NCBI RefSeq assembly: GCF_030160115.1
Contig: NZ_BSNS01000024.1
Span: 124,001-188,000 of the forward strand
DNA: 64,000 nucleotides
Direction of reading: 5' to 3'
DNA from: Devosia nitrariae
Lineage (GTDB): Bacteria > Pseudomonadota > Alphaproteobacteria > Rhizobiales > Devosiaceae
Shown: in pieces, positions 44,974-53,739 of the stretch
How the letters are laid out: every line of letters starts with the position of its first letter
Numbering within the stretch: the first letter of the stretch is position 1
The notes under the pieces: model-generated
The model's input: the letters and a program-made list of their open reading frames with translations, nothing else
What the model was told of the DNA's origin: nothing
Databases searched by the model: none
Program-made: the position numbers and the translations under genes

Positions 44974-45714
44974 ATGGGACTAGCGGGACGCAAGATCGCC
45001 ATTACCGGGGCGGCACGGGGATTGGGCGCAGCGCTGGCGATCGTTGCCGCGGACCAGGGCATGACGCCGTTGCTGCTCGGCCGCAACCGGGCGCGGCTCA
45101 GCGAAGTTGCCGACGCCATCGCTGAGCGAACCGGCAAACAGCCCGATTGCTTACGATGCGATCTCGCCGATCCGGCGTCGGTCGCCGATGTCGCCGGATG
45201 CATCGCAGCCGAACATGGCGATCTCGATATCCTGGTCAACTCCGGCTCGCAGTGGACAGGCGGCGCCTTCGAGGCGCTGACCGACGAGCAGATCGCTGCC
45301 ATGGTCGATTCCACGGTGACTGGCACCATGGCATTGACGCGGCGGCTGTTGCCGGTCCTGCGCGCCCGCCCGCAAGCCGACATCCACACGGTCGTCTCGA
45401 TGAGCGGCTTGCCCTATGCCCGCATGAGGGGCTCGTCGGTGGCGTTCGTTGCCGCCAAGGCCGGTCAGAGCGGATTCGTGCAGGCGCTGACGGAGGAACT
45501 GATCGGTACGAACGTGCGGGTGACCTCCGTCTATCCCGGGATCATCGAGGATGTCTCGCCGGTTGAGGAAGCCTGGTCCTCGGAGCGTGGTGCCGACGAT
45601 ATGCTCAGCGATCGCAACGTGGTGGAGGCGATCCTTTATATTTTGAGTCAGCCCCCAAACGTCGCTATCCGCTCGCTGGTCATCGAGCGGGCGCGGACGG
45701 AGTTCTTGAGTTGA
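44974..45714 (+). CDS. Short-chain dehydrogenase/reductase-like protein lacking the catalytic Tyr
   Basis: The 246-residue product has a Rossmann fold with the NAD(P) motif TGAARGLG (11-18) and VNSGS in place of the usual NNAG. The catalytic YxxxK is F158-VAA-K162, with phenylalanine where the proton-donating Tyr should be. It may be inactive or bind a ligand without turnover. GGGGGAAATTG precedes the ATG. The last 38 codons are duplicated at 47853-47966. Confidence 0.8.
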   Translation: MGLAGRKIAITGAARGLGAALAIVAADQGMTPLLLGRNRARLSEVADAIAERTGKQPDCLRCDLADPASVADVAGCIAAEHGDLDILVNSGSQWTGGAFEALTDEQIAAMVDSTVTGTMALTRRLLPVLRARPQADIHTVVSMSGLPYARMRGSSVAFVAAKAGQSGFVQALTEELIGTNVRVTSVYPGIIEDVSPVEEAWSSERGADDMLSDRNVVEAILYILSQPPNVAIRSLVIERARTEFLS

Positions 45715-45819
45715 ATGCCCTGCCGTGCCCGCTATACCATGACCGTTGCTCCACACGCGTCGCGAACCTCCTGCGTCGGCTTTGCGTTAATGTCGGTCGT
45801 TCCGGGCACTTTGACAAAC

Positions 45820-46078
45820 GCCCGAAAGCCGCCGTTCGGTTTACGCAATTCATTGTCGATGACGGGGTGGTATCGGACGATGAGCAACCAGAGCTGACGC
45901 TGGCGCATGACGTCTTCGAACAATTCCACGCATATGCCGGAAGCGCTATTCTGATTGGTGAGGTCGATGACACGCTCGCAACGGCCTGCTCGCTTGTGGT
46001 CGTGCCAACCTCACGCGGGGTGGAAAGCCGTATGGCGTGATCGAGAACGTCGTCTCTGAGACGCCCTTCACACGCCAT
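45820..46078 (+). pseudogene. Frameshifted, truncated GNAT acetyltransferase remnant
   Basis: One frame reads TQFIVDDGVVSDDEQPEL, then HAYAGSAILIGEVDDTLATACSLVVVP. At about 46006 one base is missing, and the next frame continues NLTRGGKPYGVIENVVSETPF, the hallmark of a GNAT subfamily (ivPNLTRGGRPyAlIENVVT). The acetyl-CoA-binding RRxGxG segment that should follow is absent. The DNA then runs into the 3' end of the opposing gene. The N-terminus also has no clear match. Confidence 0.75.
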
Positions 46079-46961
46079 GAAGTTGCAGGATCGTCAAAGC
46101 TTGCACCGTAGCGTAGCTTCGCCATTCGAGGGCGGCCGCAGGTGAATGCACATCAATGTTCACCGACCAGCCTCCATCCGGCCGTTGTTCCGAAGTCAGG
46201 CGGGCAAGATCGGCCGCAACGGCGTCTTTGTCGAACAGCCGACGGGAGGTATTGTCTGGTCTTGGTGAAAGGTCGAGGAGGTAGAGCGCCTCCCCAGCCG
46301 CGCCGCCATCGACCGACACAATACCGTTGCGTGGCAGATGCAGCGCCAGTCGATCGATGAGATTTTCAGCCCGCGGATCTTGGCCGGTTGCCGCATCGAG
46401 CATACGGAGAGCGAAGAGAAGCTCGTATGCGCTCGGAACGAATGTATCCGCGCCTAAGACGTCAAAACAGTAGTTTGACGCACGAGCGAGCCAAGGGTGG
46501 CTAGCAACGGTTGGGTGGTTGCGCCCGATGAGATGCAACTGCGCTACGACCTGTGCGGTCATCTGCAGAGACGACATATCTGGATTCGCCGACGCCCAAA
46601 AAGGTGCTGTGCCGGAGGGATCGAGCACTGGAAGGGCGAAAGGGAGTCCACCGTCCGGCAAGGTATGGCTTTGCAGCCACACACACAGCTCCAGCACGTG
46701 GTTCACCTCGGACGCGCTGGTCATGCCCGGATCGGCCATAATCTCCAACGCGTGCATAGCTCCGACTGGCTGGCTTTCCGGAGCGCGCAGGTCTGGCTCC
46801 AGACCCCACCCGTATCCGCCATCGACGTTCCGATAAGCCCGTAGCGCAGCCCACACGCTCTCAGACGTGCCCTCACCGCGGATGAACTGCAGGCGCCGCC
46901 GGTCAACGAGTCGACCATGCGTGGCCAAGAACGAAACGGCGGTCTCCACATTTGCGCCCAT
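46068..46961 (-). CDS. Alpha/alpha-toroid (prenyltransferase/squalene-cyclase-like) protein
   Basis: The 297-residue product has repeat motifs of the terpene cyclase toroid fold: NVDGGYGWGLEPDLRAPESQP, HTLPDGGLPFALP, PNAGIVSVDGG-like, and QRPDGGWSVNIDVHSPAAALEWRSY near the end. It lacks the DxDD of hopene cyclases and a CaaX enzyme pattern. Function is unknown. It sits alone amid broken genes and may have come in with them. Confidence 0.7.
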   Translation of the reverse strand: MGANVETAVSFLATHGRLVDRRRLQFIRGEGTSESVWAALRAYRNVDGGYGWGLEPDLRAPESQPVGAMHALEIMADPGMTSASEVNHVLELCVWLQSHTLPDGGLPFALPVLDPSGTAPFWASANPDMSSLQMTAQVVAQLHLIGRNHPTVASHPWLARASNYCFDVLGADTFVPSAYELLFALRMLDAATGQDPRAENLIDRLALHLPRNGIVSVDGGAAGEALYLLDLSPRPDNTSRRLFDKDAVAADLARLTSEQRPDGGWSVNIDVHSPAAALEWRSYATVQALTILQLHGV

Positions 46962-47035
46962 TGATTGGATCCCTCGCCTTAATATGTAAGCTTACGAAGC
47001 GAAGCGATAGTCAGTCATTCCTGCCGCAGTTCCCT

Positions 47036-47215
47036 TTACTGCGCCGTCTCGGCGGACTGCGCGTAGCCGTCGAGAAACGGGATCGCGAGATCGCTGATCG
47101 CGGTCGTGTTGATGATGTCGTAGTGCGTGGTATTCGGGATGACCGCAAAATGGTTCTGGCCCATCCGGAGCGGTCCCACTGGGCGCCCTGCGCGCCGCCA
47201 AGGAGCTCGAAGCGC
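47036..47215 (-). pseudogene. C-terminal remnant of an alpha/beta hydrolase
   Basis: On the minus strand one frame reads FELLGGAQGAQWDRSG and, after a frameshift at about 47160, another reads NHFAVIPNTTHYDIINTTAISDLAIPFLDG to a stop. This is the usual end of a family of alpha/beta hydrolases, with the catalytic His in TTHYDI. The body of the enzyme is missing. The rest of the gap 46962-47439 shows nothing recognisable. Confidence 0.65.
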
Positions 47216-47439
47216 GGCTGCTTCCTTATGTCCAGTTATATGCGATCGGCGCATGAACCGAAATGACCGACTAGGGTTCACTCTAGTCGTTCGTTGCGCT
47301 TGTCGTCGATGGCTGCATGGGGAAACGCGACATACGCAGACGCTGCCGTCTTTGTCAGGCGAGATCACTGCCTGAGCCTCGGCATCTTGCTTCGAGGCTC
47401 CGTGTCGATCATCCTCCGCCTTCCACTGGAGGAGGCTAC

Positions 47440-47829
47440 ATGACACGACGCGACTTCGATCCTGCGACCGTCACCCCTGACGGTCGCCCGCCCGCCAAGG
47501 CGCGACTCTTTGATGCCACCGTTGACGGTCCCAATCGTGGCTTTATCAACGGCGAAACGCTGGCAACCCAGATCACGGTGCTCACCTATGGCAACGATGA
47601 GCCGGGGGTCGGCCCGATGCTGCACGTGCATCCCTACGACGAGGTGTTCGTGGTCCAGGAGGGTCGCGCACGCTTTTTCGTTGGCGACCAGACGATCGAT
47701 GCCGAGGCGGGAGAGACGGTGATGGGGCCGGCCGGCGTGCCGCATCGGTTCATCAACCTCGGTCCTGGACGGCTCCAAACGCTCGATATCCACCTATCGC
47801 CTCGCTGGATCCAGACGAACCTCGAATAG
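47440..47829 (+). CDS. Cupin-domain protein
   Basis: The 129-residue product has both cupin motifs: PMLHVHPYDEVFVVQEGRARFFVGD and GPAGVPHRFINLGPG. The metal-binding histidines and glutamate are present. GGAGGAGG lies upstream of ATG 47440. Function is unknown. It is one of only two intact genes in the decayed patch at 45.7-48.0 kb. Confidence 0.8.
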   Translation: MTRRDFDPATVTPDGRPPAKARLFDATVDGPNRGFINGETLATQITVLTYGNDEPGVGPMLHVHPYDEVFVVQEGRARFFVGDQTIDAEAGETVMGPAGVPHRFINLGPGRLQTLDIHLSPRWIQTNLE

Positions 47830-47852
47830 GTATACGATGCGATCCCGCCGAT

Positions 47853-47966
47853 ATGCTCAGCGATCGCAATGTGATGGAGGCGATCCTTTATATTTGGAGT
47901 CAGCCCCCGAACGTCGCCATCCGCTCGCTGGTCATCGAGCGGGCGCGGACGGATTTTCTCCGCTAG
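47853..47966 (+). pseudogene. Duplicated 3' end of the SDR gene
   Basis: The 114 bases copy 45601-45714, the last 38 codons with stop of the SDR gene at 44974, with few changes. The protein ends LSDRNVMEAILYIWSQPPN here and LSDRNVVEAILYILSQPPN there. It has no start or 5' part. It is the tail of a lost tandem SDR paralogue, or the product of a local duplication. Confidence 0.85.
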
Positions 47967-48037
47967 GCGACCGCGGTTGCCCCAAGGCTGGAACCCACGA
48001 CTACCGCTCTCGTTCTGCTCGAACAAGGGAGTTACTC

Positions 48038-48791
48038 GTGGACGTGTGCGGCAGATGTGCGATCGTGACAGGATCGGGCGCTGGATCGGGGCGTGCCGTC
48101 GCACTTAGACTGGCTGCGGAGGGGGGCCATTGTCCTTGTGGCTGACCTGGACGAAGACGCCGCGAATGCTACGGCAAAGAATATAGCAGACGCAGGTGGT
48201 CGCGCCGTTGCGGTCGTGGTCGACATGCGCGAACCCGCAAGCATCGAACAACTGTTGCGGTTGGCGGACCGCCAACCCGAACCTCTCGGAGTGCTCATCA
48301 ACAACGCCGGGGGCGGGGGAGAGAAGCCGCCGCATTTTCCCGATGCGGAGCCGGCGATCTGGAAAACCAAGGTCGACTTGAACCTGATCGGTCCGATGTA
48401 CGCAACGCAGTTGGCAGTCCGATCGATGATTGCGGTTGGAGGCGTAGTCGTCAACATCGCCTCGACGGCCGGACTGGGTCTTCTTCCTTACGTCTCGCCA
48501 GAATACGCAGCCGCCAAAGCGGCCTTGATTCGGTTTACCGCAACCTTGGGTGCGCGGTGGGATCATATCCGGATAAATTGTCTTGTGCCCGACTGGATTC
48601 TCACCGAGAGGGCTCAGCGCGAACTTAGTGACAGGTCGGCATCGGAGCGGACGGCTGTACCGACGCCCATACCCCTCGACCACCTGACGGCTGCCGTGAT
48701 GAAGCTTGTTTGCGACGAAGAGCTGTCGGGGCGTATCATGGTCCTACGCGGCAACGAAGCTGCTGAGTTCTTGGGTCCGGCGGACGGTTAG
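48038..48791 (+). pseudogene. Short-chain dehydrogenase split by a frameshift
   Basis: A GTG at 48038 after AAGGGAG starts MDVCGRCAIVTGSGAGSGRAV, the NAD(P) motif. The frame stops 36 codons later. The rest (GAIVLVADLDEDAANA to the end, with INNAGGGG and catalytic PEYAAAK) is in another frame. One extra G in the run of six at 48121-48126 accounts for the shift. It may be a true pseudogene, a phase-variable tract or a sequencing error. The gene would otherwise be complete (about 250 residues). Confidence 0.75.
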
Positions 48792-48879
48792 ACGCGCTCC
48801 GGTTTCCTCAGCTAAACCAGCGTTGCGAGGATTTCCTTGGTCAGTGGCCATAGTTCGGCCGTGCTGGCCCATCTTCCCG

Positions 48880-50607
48880 TCATGCAGCCGCGCGTTCGGA
48901 TTTTGCCGCGACGGTGGCCATCGCCTTGTCGATCGTGCTGACGAAGCGGGCTAATGGTGGGCGGGTGCCGTGGGTCAGCAGCGTTCGCCGCACGGACGGC
49001 GACGCGCCGGTGATGTAGACGGCAATGCCATTGCGTTTGGCCTTGCGTGCAACGCCGGCGATGGTGTTGGCGGCCGTTGAGTCAAGAAAGGGTACGGCGG
49101 CGAAATCGATGACGAGGGCCTTGCGCTGATCGCTGATGTTGTCGAGGACGGTGCCGACGGCGGCAGCCGCACCGAAGAAGAAGGCTCCGGTGATGCGGTA
49201 GATGACGACATCGGGATTGGTGGCGATGCCGGGTTCGTAGGGCCGGCGGTCGCCATTGGCACTGTCGGCACGGTCCGCCGGCACCTCCGGCGCGTGCGCC
49301 TCCACTCCCGTGACCTGCGCCATGCGGCCTATGAAGAGCAGGGCCCCAAGCGCGAAACCGACGACGATGCCTTCGGTCAGGTCCCGGAAGACTGTCAAAA
49401 GGAACGTGGCCAGCAGCACTACTGCATCACCCGGTGAGGACCGCACGAGCGTTACGAACTGGTGCCGCTCGGCCATGTTCCAGGCAACGACCGCCAGCAC
49501 GCCCGCGAGTGCAGATAGCGGAATGAAGGCGGCGAGGGGGGCTGCGACCAGCATGAAGGCGAGCAGGAACAGCGAATGCAGCATGCCCGAGACCGGCCCG
49601 CGGGCACCGGCGCGCACGTTGGTTGCGGTCCGGGCGATGGTGCCGGTCACGCAGATGCCGCCGAACAGGCCTGACCCGATATTGGCGATACCCTGCGCCA
49701 CGAGCTCGCAATTGGAGCGGTGGCGCCGCCCGGTCATGCCGTCGGCGACGACGGCCGAAAGCAGGGATTCGATAGCCCCGAGCAGGGCAAAGGAAATGGC
49801 ATTGGGCAGCACTGCCAGGATACGGTCCGGGGACAGGCTGGGCAGAGAGGGCAGGGGCAGGGCGTTGGGGATTCCGCCGAAGCGCGATCCAATGGTGTCG
49901 ACTGGCAGGGCGAAGATCGCCGCGGCAAGGGATGTGACCGCCACGGCGATCAGCATGCCGGGCCAGGCCGGCCGGACGCGACGCAGACCGAGAATGATGA
50001 GGATGCTGGAAAGCGCAACGAGGACGGCGGCGGGGTTGATGGTATCGCTGGCCAGCCAGAGTACGTGCAGTTTTTCGACGAGTTCGCCCGGTTCCTTGTC
50101 CGCAAGCGTCAGGCCGAGAAGATCCTTGATCTGGCTGGCGAAAATAATGACCGCGATGCCGGCGGTAAAACCGACGGTCACGGGATAGGGGATGAACTTG
50201 ATGTAGGTGCCAAGGCGCAGAAGACCTACGGCGATGAGGATGAGACCTGATAGCAACGTCGCCAGGATCAGCCCGTCGATGCCGTGCTGGGCAACGGTTG
50301 CAGCGACCAGCACAATGAACGCTCCGGCCGGCCCGCCGATCTGGAAGCGGCTGCCGCCGAGGAGCGAGACCAGGAAGCCGCCGACTATGGCGGTATAGAG
50401 CCCTCGGTCGGGTGTGGTGCCGGAGGCAATGGCGATGGCCATCGAGAGCGGCAGGGCAACCACAGCAACGGTGAGGCCGGCGATGGCGTCCGCCTGAAGG
50501 CTGTGCCAGCCATAGCCTTCGCGCAGGACCGTTACGAACTTGGGCGTGTAGAGATCGAGAAAGCCGGGTCTGGTGGGTTTGTTTCCGGGGCGGACTGTGG
50601 CGTCCAT
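48880..50607 (-). CDS. SulP-family anion transporter with STAS domain
   Basis: The 575-residue product has the SulP membrane domain of about 12-14 helices, with DAIAGLTVAVVALPLSMA, TPDRGLYTAIVGGF, FQIGGPAGAF and PGDAVVLLATF. A cytoplasmic STAS domain (about 455-560) follows. It may carry sulfate, bicarbonate or dicarboxylates; which one cannot be told. It is a single gene. Its start is preceded by AGGCGCC within a hairpin-like stretch. Confidence 0.92.
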   Translation of the reverse strand: MDATVRPGNKPTRPGFLDLYTPKFVTVLREGYGWHSLQADAIAGLTVAVVALPLSMAIAIASGTTPDRGLYTAIVGGFLVSLLGGSRFQIGGPAGAFIVLVAATVAQHGIDGLILATLLSGLILIAVGLLRLGTYIKFIPYPVTVGFTAGIAVIIFASQIKDLLGLTLADKEPGELVEKLHVLWLASDTINPAAVLVALSSILIILGLRRVRPAWPGMLIAVAVTSLAAAIFALPVDTIGSRFGGIPNALPLPSLPSLSPDRILAVLPNAISFALLGAIESLLSAVVADGMTGRRHRSNCELVAQGIANIGSGLFGGICVTGTIARTATNVRAGARGPVSGMLHSLFLLAFMLVAAPLAAFIPLSALAGVLAVVAWNMAERHQFVTLVRSSPGDAVVLLATFLLTVFRDLTEGIVVGFALGALLFIGRMAQVTGVEAHAPEVPADRADSANGDRRPYEPGIATNPDVVIYRITGAFFFGAAAAVGTVLDNISDQRKALVIDFAAVPFLDSTAANTIAGVARKAKRNGIAVYITGASPSVRRTLLTHGTRPPLARFVSTIDKAMATVAAKSERAAA

Positions 50608-50702
50608 TCGGGCTGGCGCCTTTCAGGAAAGGCGGCGGGATCGTCGGCGGTTCGGGTCGGCGGTCGCGTCGCGACGTGGTCGGGAGTTTGAGGAGGGGGA
50701 AG

Positions 50703-51128
50703 TCAGGAGAGATTGGCCGCGATGTCCTTGGCGAGTGCCGCGAGCTCTTCGCTGTCGGCCTCAGCGCCACCAGCGTGGCGGCCGATGGCAACGCCTTCGT
50801 AGACCGGGATCAAGTGGAAGTGCAGGTGGAAGATCGTCTGGCCAGCCGCAGTCTCGTTGAACTGGACGAGGCGAATGCCGTCGGCATTGGTTGCGGCCGT
50901 CACGGCCCGGGCCACCTTCTGGACGAGCGGCATGACGCCGGAGAGTGTTTCCGGCGCGGCATCGAGCAGGTTCCGCGAGGCCGCCTTGGGCACGATCAGC
51001 GTGTGGCCGCGGGACTGGGGAAAGATATCCAGCATCACCAGCGCCGCCTCGTCCTCGTAGACCTTTACCGCCGGAATTTCCCCGCGCAGGATCTTGGCGA
51101 AGATGTTGTCGGGCTCGTAGGTGGTCAT
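50703..51128 (-). CDS. HIT-family nucleotide-binding protein
   Basis: The 141-residue product has the histidine triad HLHFHLIP near residue 103 and the typical start NIFAKILRGEIPAVKVYEDE. HIT proteins of the Hint branch split nucleoside phosphoramidates. A gap of 95 bases separates it from the SulP gene and 62 from the GNAT gene on the same strand. Confidence 0.93.
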   Translation of the reverse strand: MTTYEPDNIFAKILRGEIPAVKVYEDEAALVMLDIFPQSRGHTLIVPKAASRNLLDAAPETLSGVMPLVQKVARAVTAATNADGIRLVQFNETAAGQTIFHLHFHLIPVYEGVAIGRHAGGAEADSEELAALAKDIAANLS

Positions 51129-51190
51129 GGTTCCCTCGCGGCGTGGTGATCGGGCGAACCTAGCGCCTTGGCGCCCGTTGGGACAAGGCT

Positions 51191-52363
51191 CTAGTCTCTA
51201 CGCTCCCCGCGGCGAAATGGCGTGTAGCGGTCGAGAACTTCCTGTTCATGGACGACCGACAGCCGCTCGCGCTCAAGGAAGTCGGCGATCGCCCGCCGCA
51301 GGCCGGGATGCGCGATCCAATGGACCGAGTAGGTCGAAGTCGGCTCATAGCCGCGTGTCAGCTTATGCTCACCCTGGGCACCCGCTTCGACGACCGCGAG
51401 GCCATGGGCAATGGCATAGTCGATGGCTTGGTAGTAGCACAGCTCGAAATGCAGGAACGGGACATCGCGGGTGCAGCCCCAGTTGCGCCCGAGGATGCGA
51501 TCCCGCCCGACGAAATTGAGGGCACCGGCGATCGGCGTCGGCCCGTCATAGGCGAACATCAAGACGATGCGGTCGGCCATCGTCTGGTTGAGGAGCGAAA
51601 AGAAGCGGCGGTTGAGGTAAGGCCGGCCCCATTTGCGGCTGCCGGTGTCTTCATAGAATTCGAAAAAGGCGTCCCAGTGGTGCTCCCTAAGATCGCTGCC
51701 GGTCACCCACTCGACCCTTAGGCCCTCGGCCAGCGCGTCCCGCCGCTCACGGCGGATGGTCTTGCGCTTGCGCGAAGAGAGGGTCTCGAGGAAGTCCTCG
51801 AAGGTCGAAAAGCCGTGATTGTACCAATGGAACTGGGTATCGACCCGCTTCAGCCACCCGGCCGCCTCGACCTGGTCGGCCTCCTCCTCGGGCACGAACG
51901 TTGCATGCACGGAGGAGGCGCCGTGCTGTCGCGCCAGTTGCTGGGCGGCTGCCAGCAGGTGTGTGCGGACGTCGAGGCTGCCGGAGGGCACCAGGAGCTT
52001 GGGAGCAGTCACCGGGGTGAAGGGCACCGAGCATTGGAGCTTGGGATAATAGGAGCCGCCTGCCTGGTCGAAAGCGTTGGCCCACCCGTGGTCGAAGACA
52101 TACTCGCCCATCGAGTGGGATTTGAGGAAGAGCGGCATCAGACCGACAGGCGTGCCGGCAGCGTCGTTGAGCAGGATATGCTGGGGCTGCCAGCCAGTGC
52201 GGCCGGCGGCGCAGCCGGACTCTTCGAGCGCCAGGAAAAAGGCATGATCGAGGAATGGATTGTCCGGCCGGCAACCCTCACCGGGCGTCAGGCGGTTCCA
52301 TATCTCGGCCGGAATGGAGGCGGTCGAGGGGTGAACGGTCGCGGTATAGCCGGGGTCGGACAT
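51191..52363 (-). CDS. GNAT-like family protein (DUF482, peptidogalycan type)
   Basis: The 390-residue product belongs to the FemAB/GNAT-like DUF482 family: DNPFLDHAFFLALEESGCA, VFDHGWANAFDQAGGSYYPKLQ, SRKRKTIRRERRDA, and ILGRNWGCTRDVPFLHFELCYYQAIDYAI, GAQGEHKLTRGYEP. A transfer to an amino group is inferred. The substrate is unknown. It is common in alphaproteobacteria. Confidence 0.85.
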   Translation of the reverse strand: MSDPGYTATVHPSTASIPAEIWNRLTPGEGCRPDNPFLDHAFFLALEESGCAAGRTGWQPQHILLNDAAGTPVGLMPLFLKSHSMGEYVFDHGWANAFDQAGGSYYPKLQCSVPFTPVTAPKLLVPSGSLDVRTHLLAAAQQLARQHGASSVHATFVPEEEADQVEAAGWLKRVDTQFHWYNHGFSTFEDFLETLSSRKRKTIRRERRDALAEGLRVEWVTGSDLREHHWDAFFEFYEDTGSRKWGRPYLNRRFFSLLNQTMADRIVLMFAYDGPTPIAGALNFVGRDRILGRNWGCTRDVPFLHFELCYYQAIDYAIAHGLAVVEAGAQGEHKLTRGYEPTSTYSVHWIAHPGLRRAIADFLERERLSVVHEQEVLDRYTPFRRGERRD

Positions 52364-52439
52364 GCATTCTCGGAAGTTGGCTCCGTTCCATTCTAACGCA
52401 TATCCGTCAGGCCTGTGGATGCCAGCGAGCGGTCAATCT

Positions 52440-53198
52440 CTATGCGTCGGGGTCAAAGCCTTCAAAGACAATCTGATCGATATGGGGGCCCGCCGCTTCG
52501 GCTTCAACCGCCGATTTGATGGTCCATCCGGTGACGGGCTTGCCGAGCGCGCGCCAGAACTTGACGGCCGGTAGTTCGAGCGCATCCTTGGCGCACGAGA
52601 TGAAGTCGAACTGCGTTTCGTGCCAGTGCAGCAGGTGCTTGAGGACGAAGCGCTGCTCTTCAGGCAGGTCCCCGTGCCAGCCGTTCGGTGTGTAATCTTG
52701 GGTGATGATACCGCGTGGACCGGTAAAGCCGAACTGACGGATGAGGGTAATGAGGCGCGGATCGAAGGATTCGACGGTGACGGGACCCTCATAGGCCTTG
52801 AGTGCCTCGGCGGCGGCGCGGGCGAGGAGCTGGGTGTTGGTGATGTCGCGCTGGTGCTTGAGCTCGACCTGAAGGAGCGCGCGGCCGCGGATCTGGGCGA
52901 GGAAAGCTGTGAAGGTCTGCGGGCAGTCGCCGGCGGCGCTGTCGAGCAGCGGTGTGGTCGTCATCTCGGCGGCGGTGGCGTCGGCCACCAGCCCCTCGAC
53001 GCCCTGCAGGCGCTTGCGGTCGGGATCATGGAAGACGACGGGCACGCCGTCGCTGGTCAACTGCAGGTCGCATTCTATGGCGAAGTTGCGGGCGATGGCT
53101 GCCTCGAAAGCCGAGGCGGAATTCTCGATGATGCCGGCAGCACGATCATGCAGGCCGCGATGGGCAACGGGACGATCGAAAACAAGCGGATTGGTCAT
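52440..53198 (-). CDS. Glycerophosphodiester phosphodiesterase family protein
   Basis: The 252-residue TIM-barrel enzyme shows VAHRGLHD, the metal-binding IENSASAFEAAI, ECDLQLTSDGVPVVFHD and VTVESFDPRLI. It should split glycerophosphodiesters into glycerol-3-phosphate and an alcohol. No signal peptide is seen, so it is cytoplasmic. ATG 53198 avoids the weak N-terminal extension that overlaps ridA. It follows ridA on the same strand. Confidence 0.9.
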   Translation of the reverse strand: MTNPLVFDRPVAHRGLHDRAAGIIENSASAFEAAIARNFAIECDLQLTSDGVPVVFHDPDRKRLQGVEGLVADATAAEMTTTPLLDSAAGDCPQTFTAFLAQIRGRALLQVELKHQRDITNTQLLARAAAEALKAYEGPVTVESFDPRLITLIRQFGFTGPRGIITQDYTPNGWHGDLPEEQRFVLKHLLHWHETQFDFISCAKDALELPAVKFWRALGKPVTGWTIKSAVEAEAAGPHIDQIVFEGFDPDA

Positions 53199-53274
53199 GC
53201 GGCAACTCATGCTGGTTTGGAGATCGGGTCCTGAGTGGCACCGATCCATGACGATAAGGTAACAGGCAAAAAGA

Positions 53275-53739
53275 CTAGTGTTCGACCTCGACAACAGCGT
53301 CGATCTCGACGGCGGCGCCGAGTGGAAGGCTCACGACCCCAAAGGCTGCGCGGGCGTGCTTGCCCTTGTCGCCGAGAACGCCCACGAACAGGTTGGACGC
53401 ACCGTTTGCCACCAGATGCTGCTCGGTGAAATCCGGCGTCGAGGCGACGAGGACGGTGAGCTTGACGATGCGCCTGATGTCCTCGAGGCGGATTCTGCCA
53501 ATATGAACGATTTGAGCGAGAATGTTGAGGGCGGCAAGCTCGGCCGCGTTGCCGCCCTGGACGACATTCATGGTGTCGCCGAGACGCCCCTGGACGACGC
53601 CAAAGTCGTTGGAGGAGATCTGGCCGGAGACGTAGACGAGGTTGCCTGTGCGGGCCACGGGCACATAGCTGGCGACCGGGGGCTTGGGGCTCGGCAGCTC
53701 GTAGCCATATTCGCGCAGTTTCTCGATCGGGCTCGTCAT
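53275..53739 (-). CDS. RidA-family enamine/imine deaminase
   Basis: The 154-residue product fits the YjgF/RidA fold: GNLVYVSGQISSNDFGVVQG, AAELAALNILAQI, RIVKLTVLVASTPDFTEQ and GKHARAAFGVVSLPLGAAVEIDAV. The active-site Arg before AAFGV is present. RidA clears reactive enamines from PLP enzymes. It overlaps the dinB stop by 4 bases, so dinB-ridA may be coupled. Confidence 0.92.
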   Translation of the reverse strand: MTSPIEKLREYGYELPSPKPPVASYVPVARTGNLVYVSGQISSNDFGVVQGRLGDTMNVVQGGNAAELAALNILAQIVHIGRIRLEDIRRIVKLTVLVASTPDFTEQHLVANGASNLFVGVLGDKGKHARAAFGVVSLPLGAAVEIDAVVEVEH

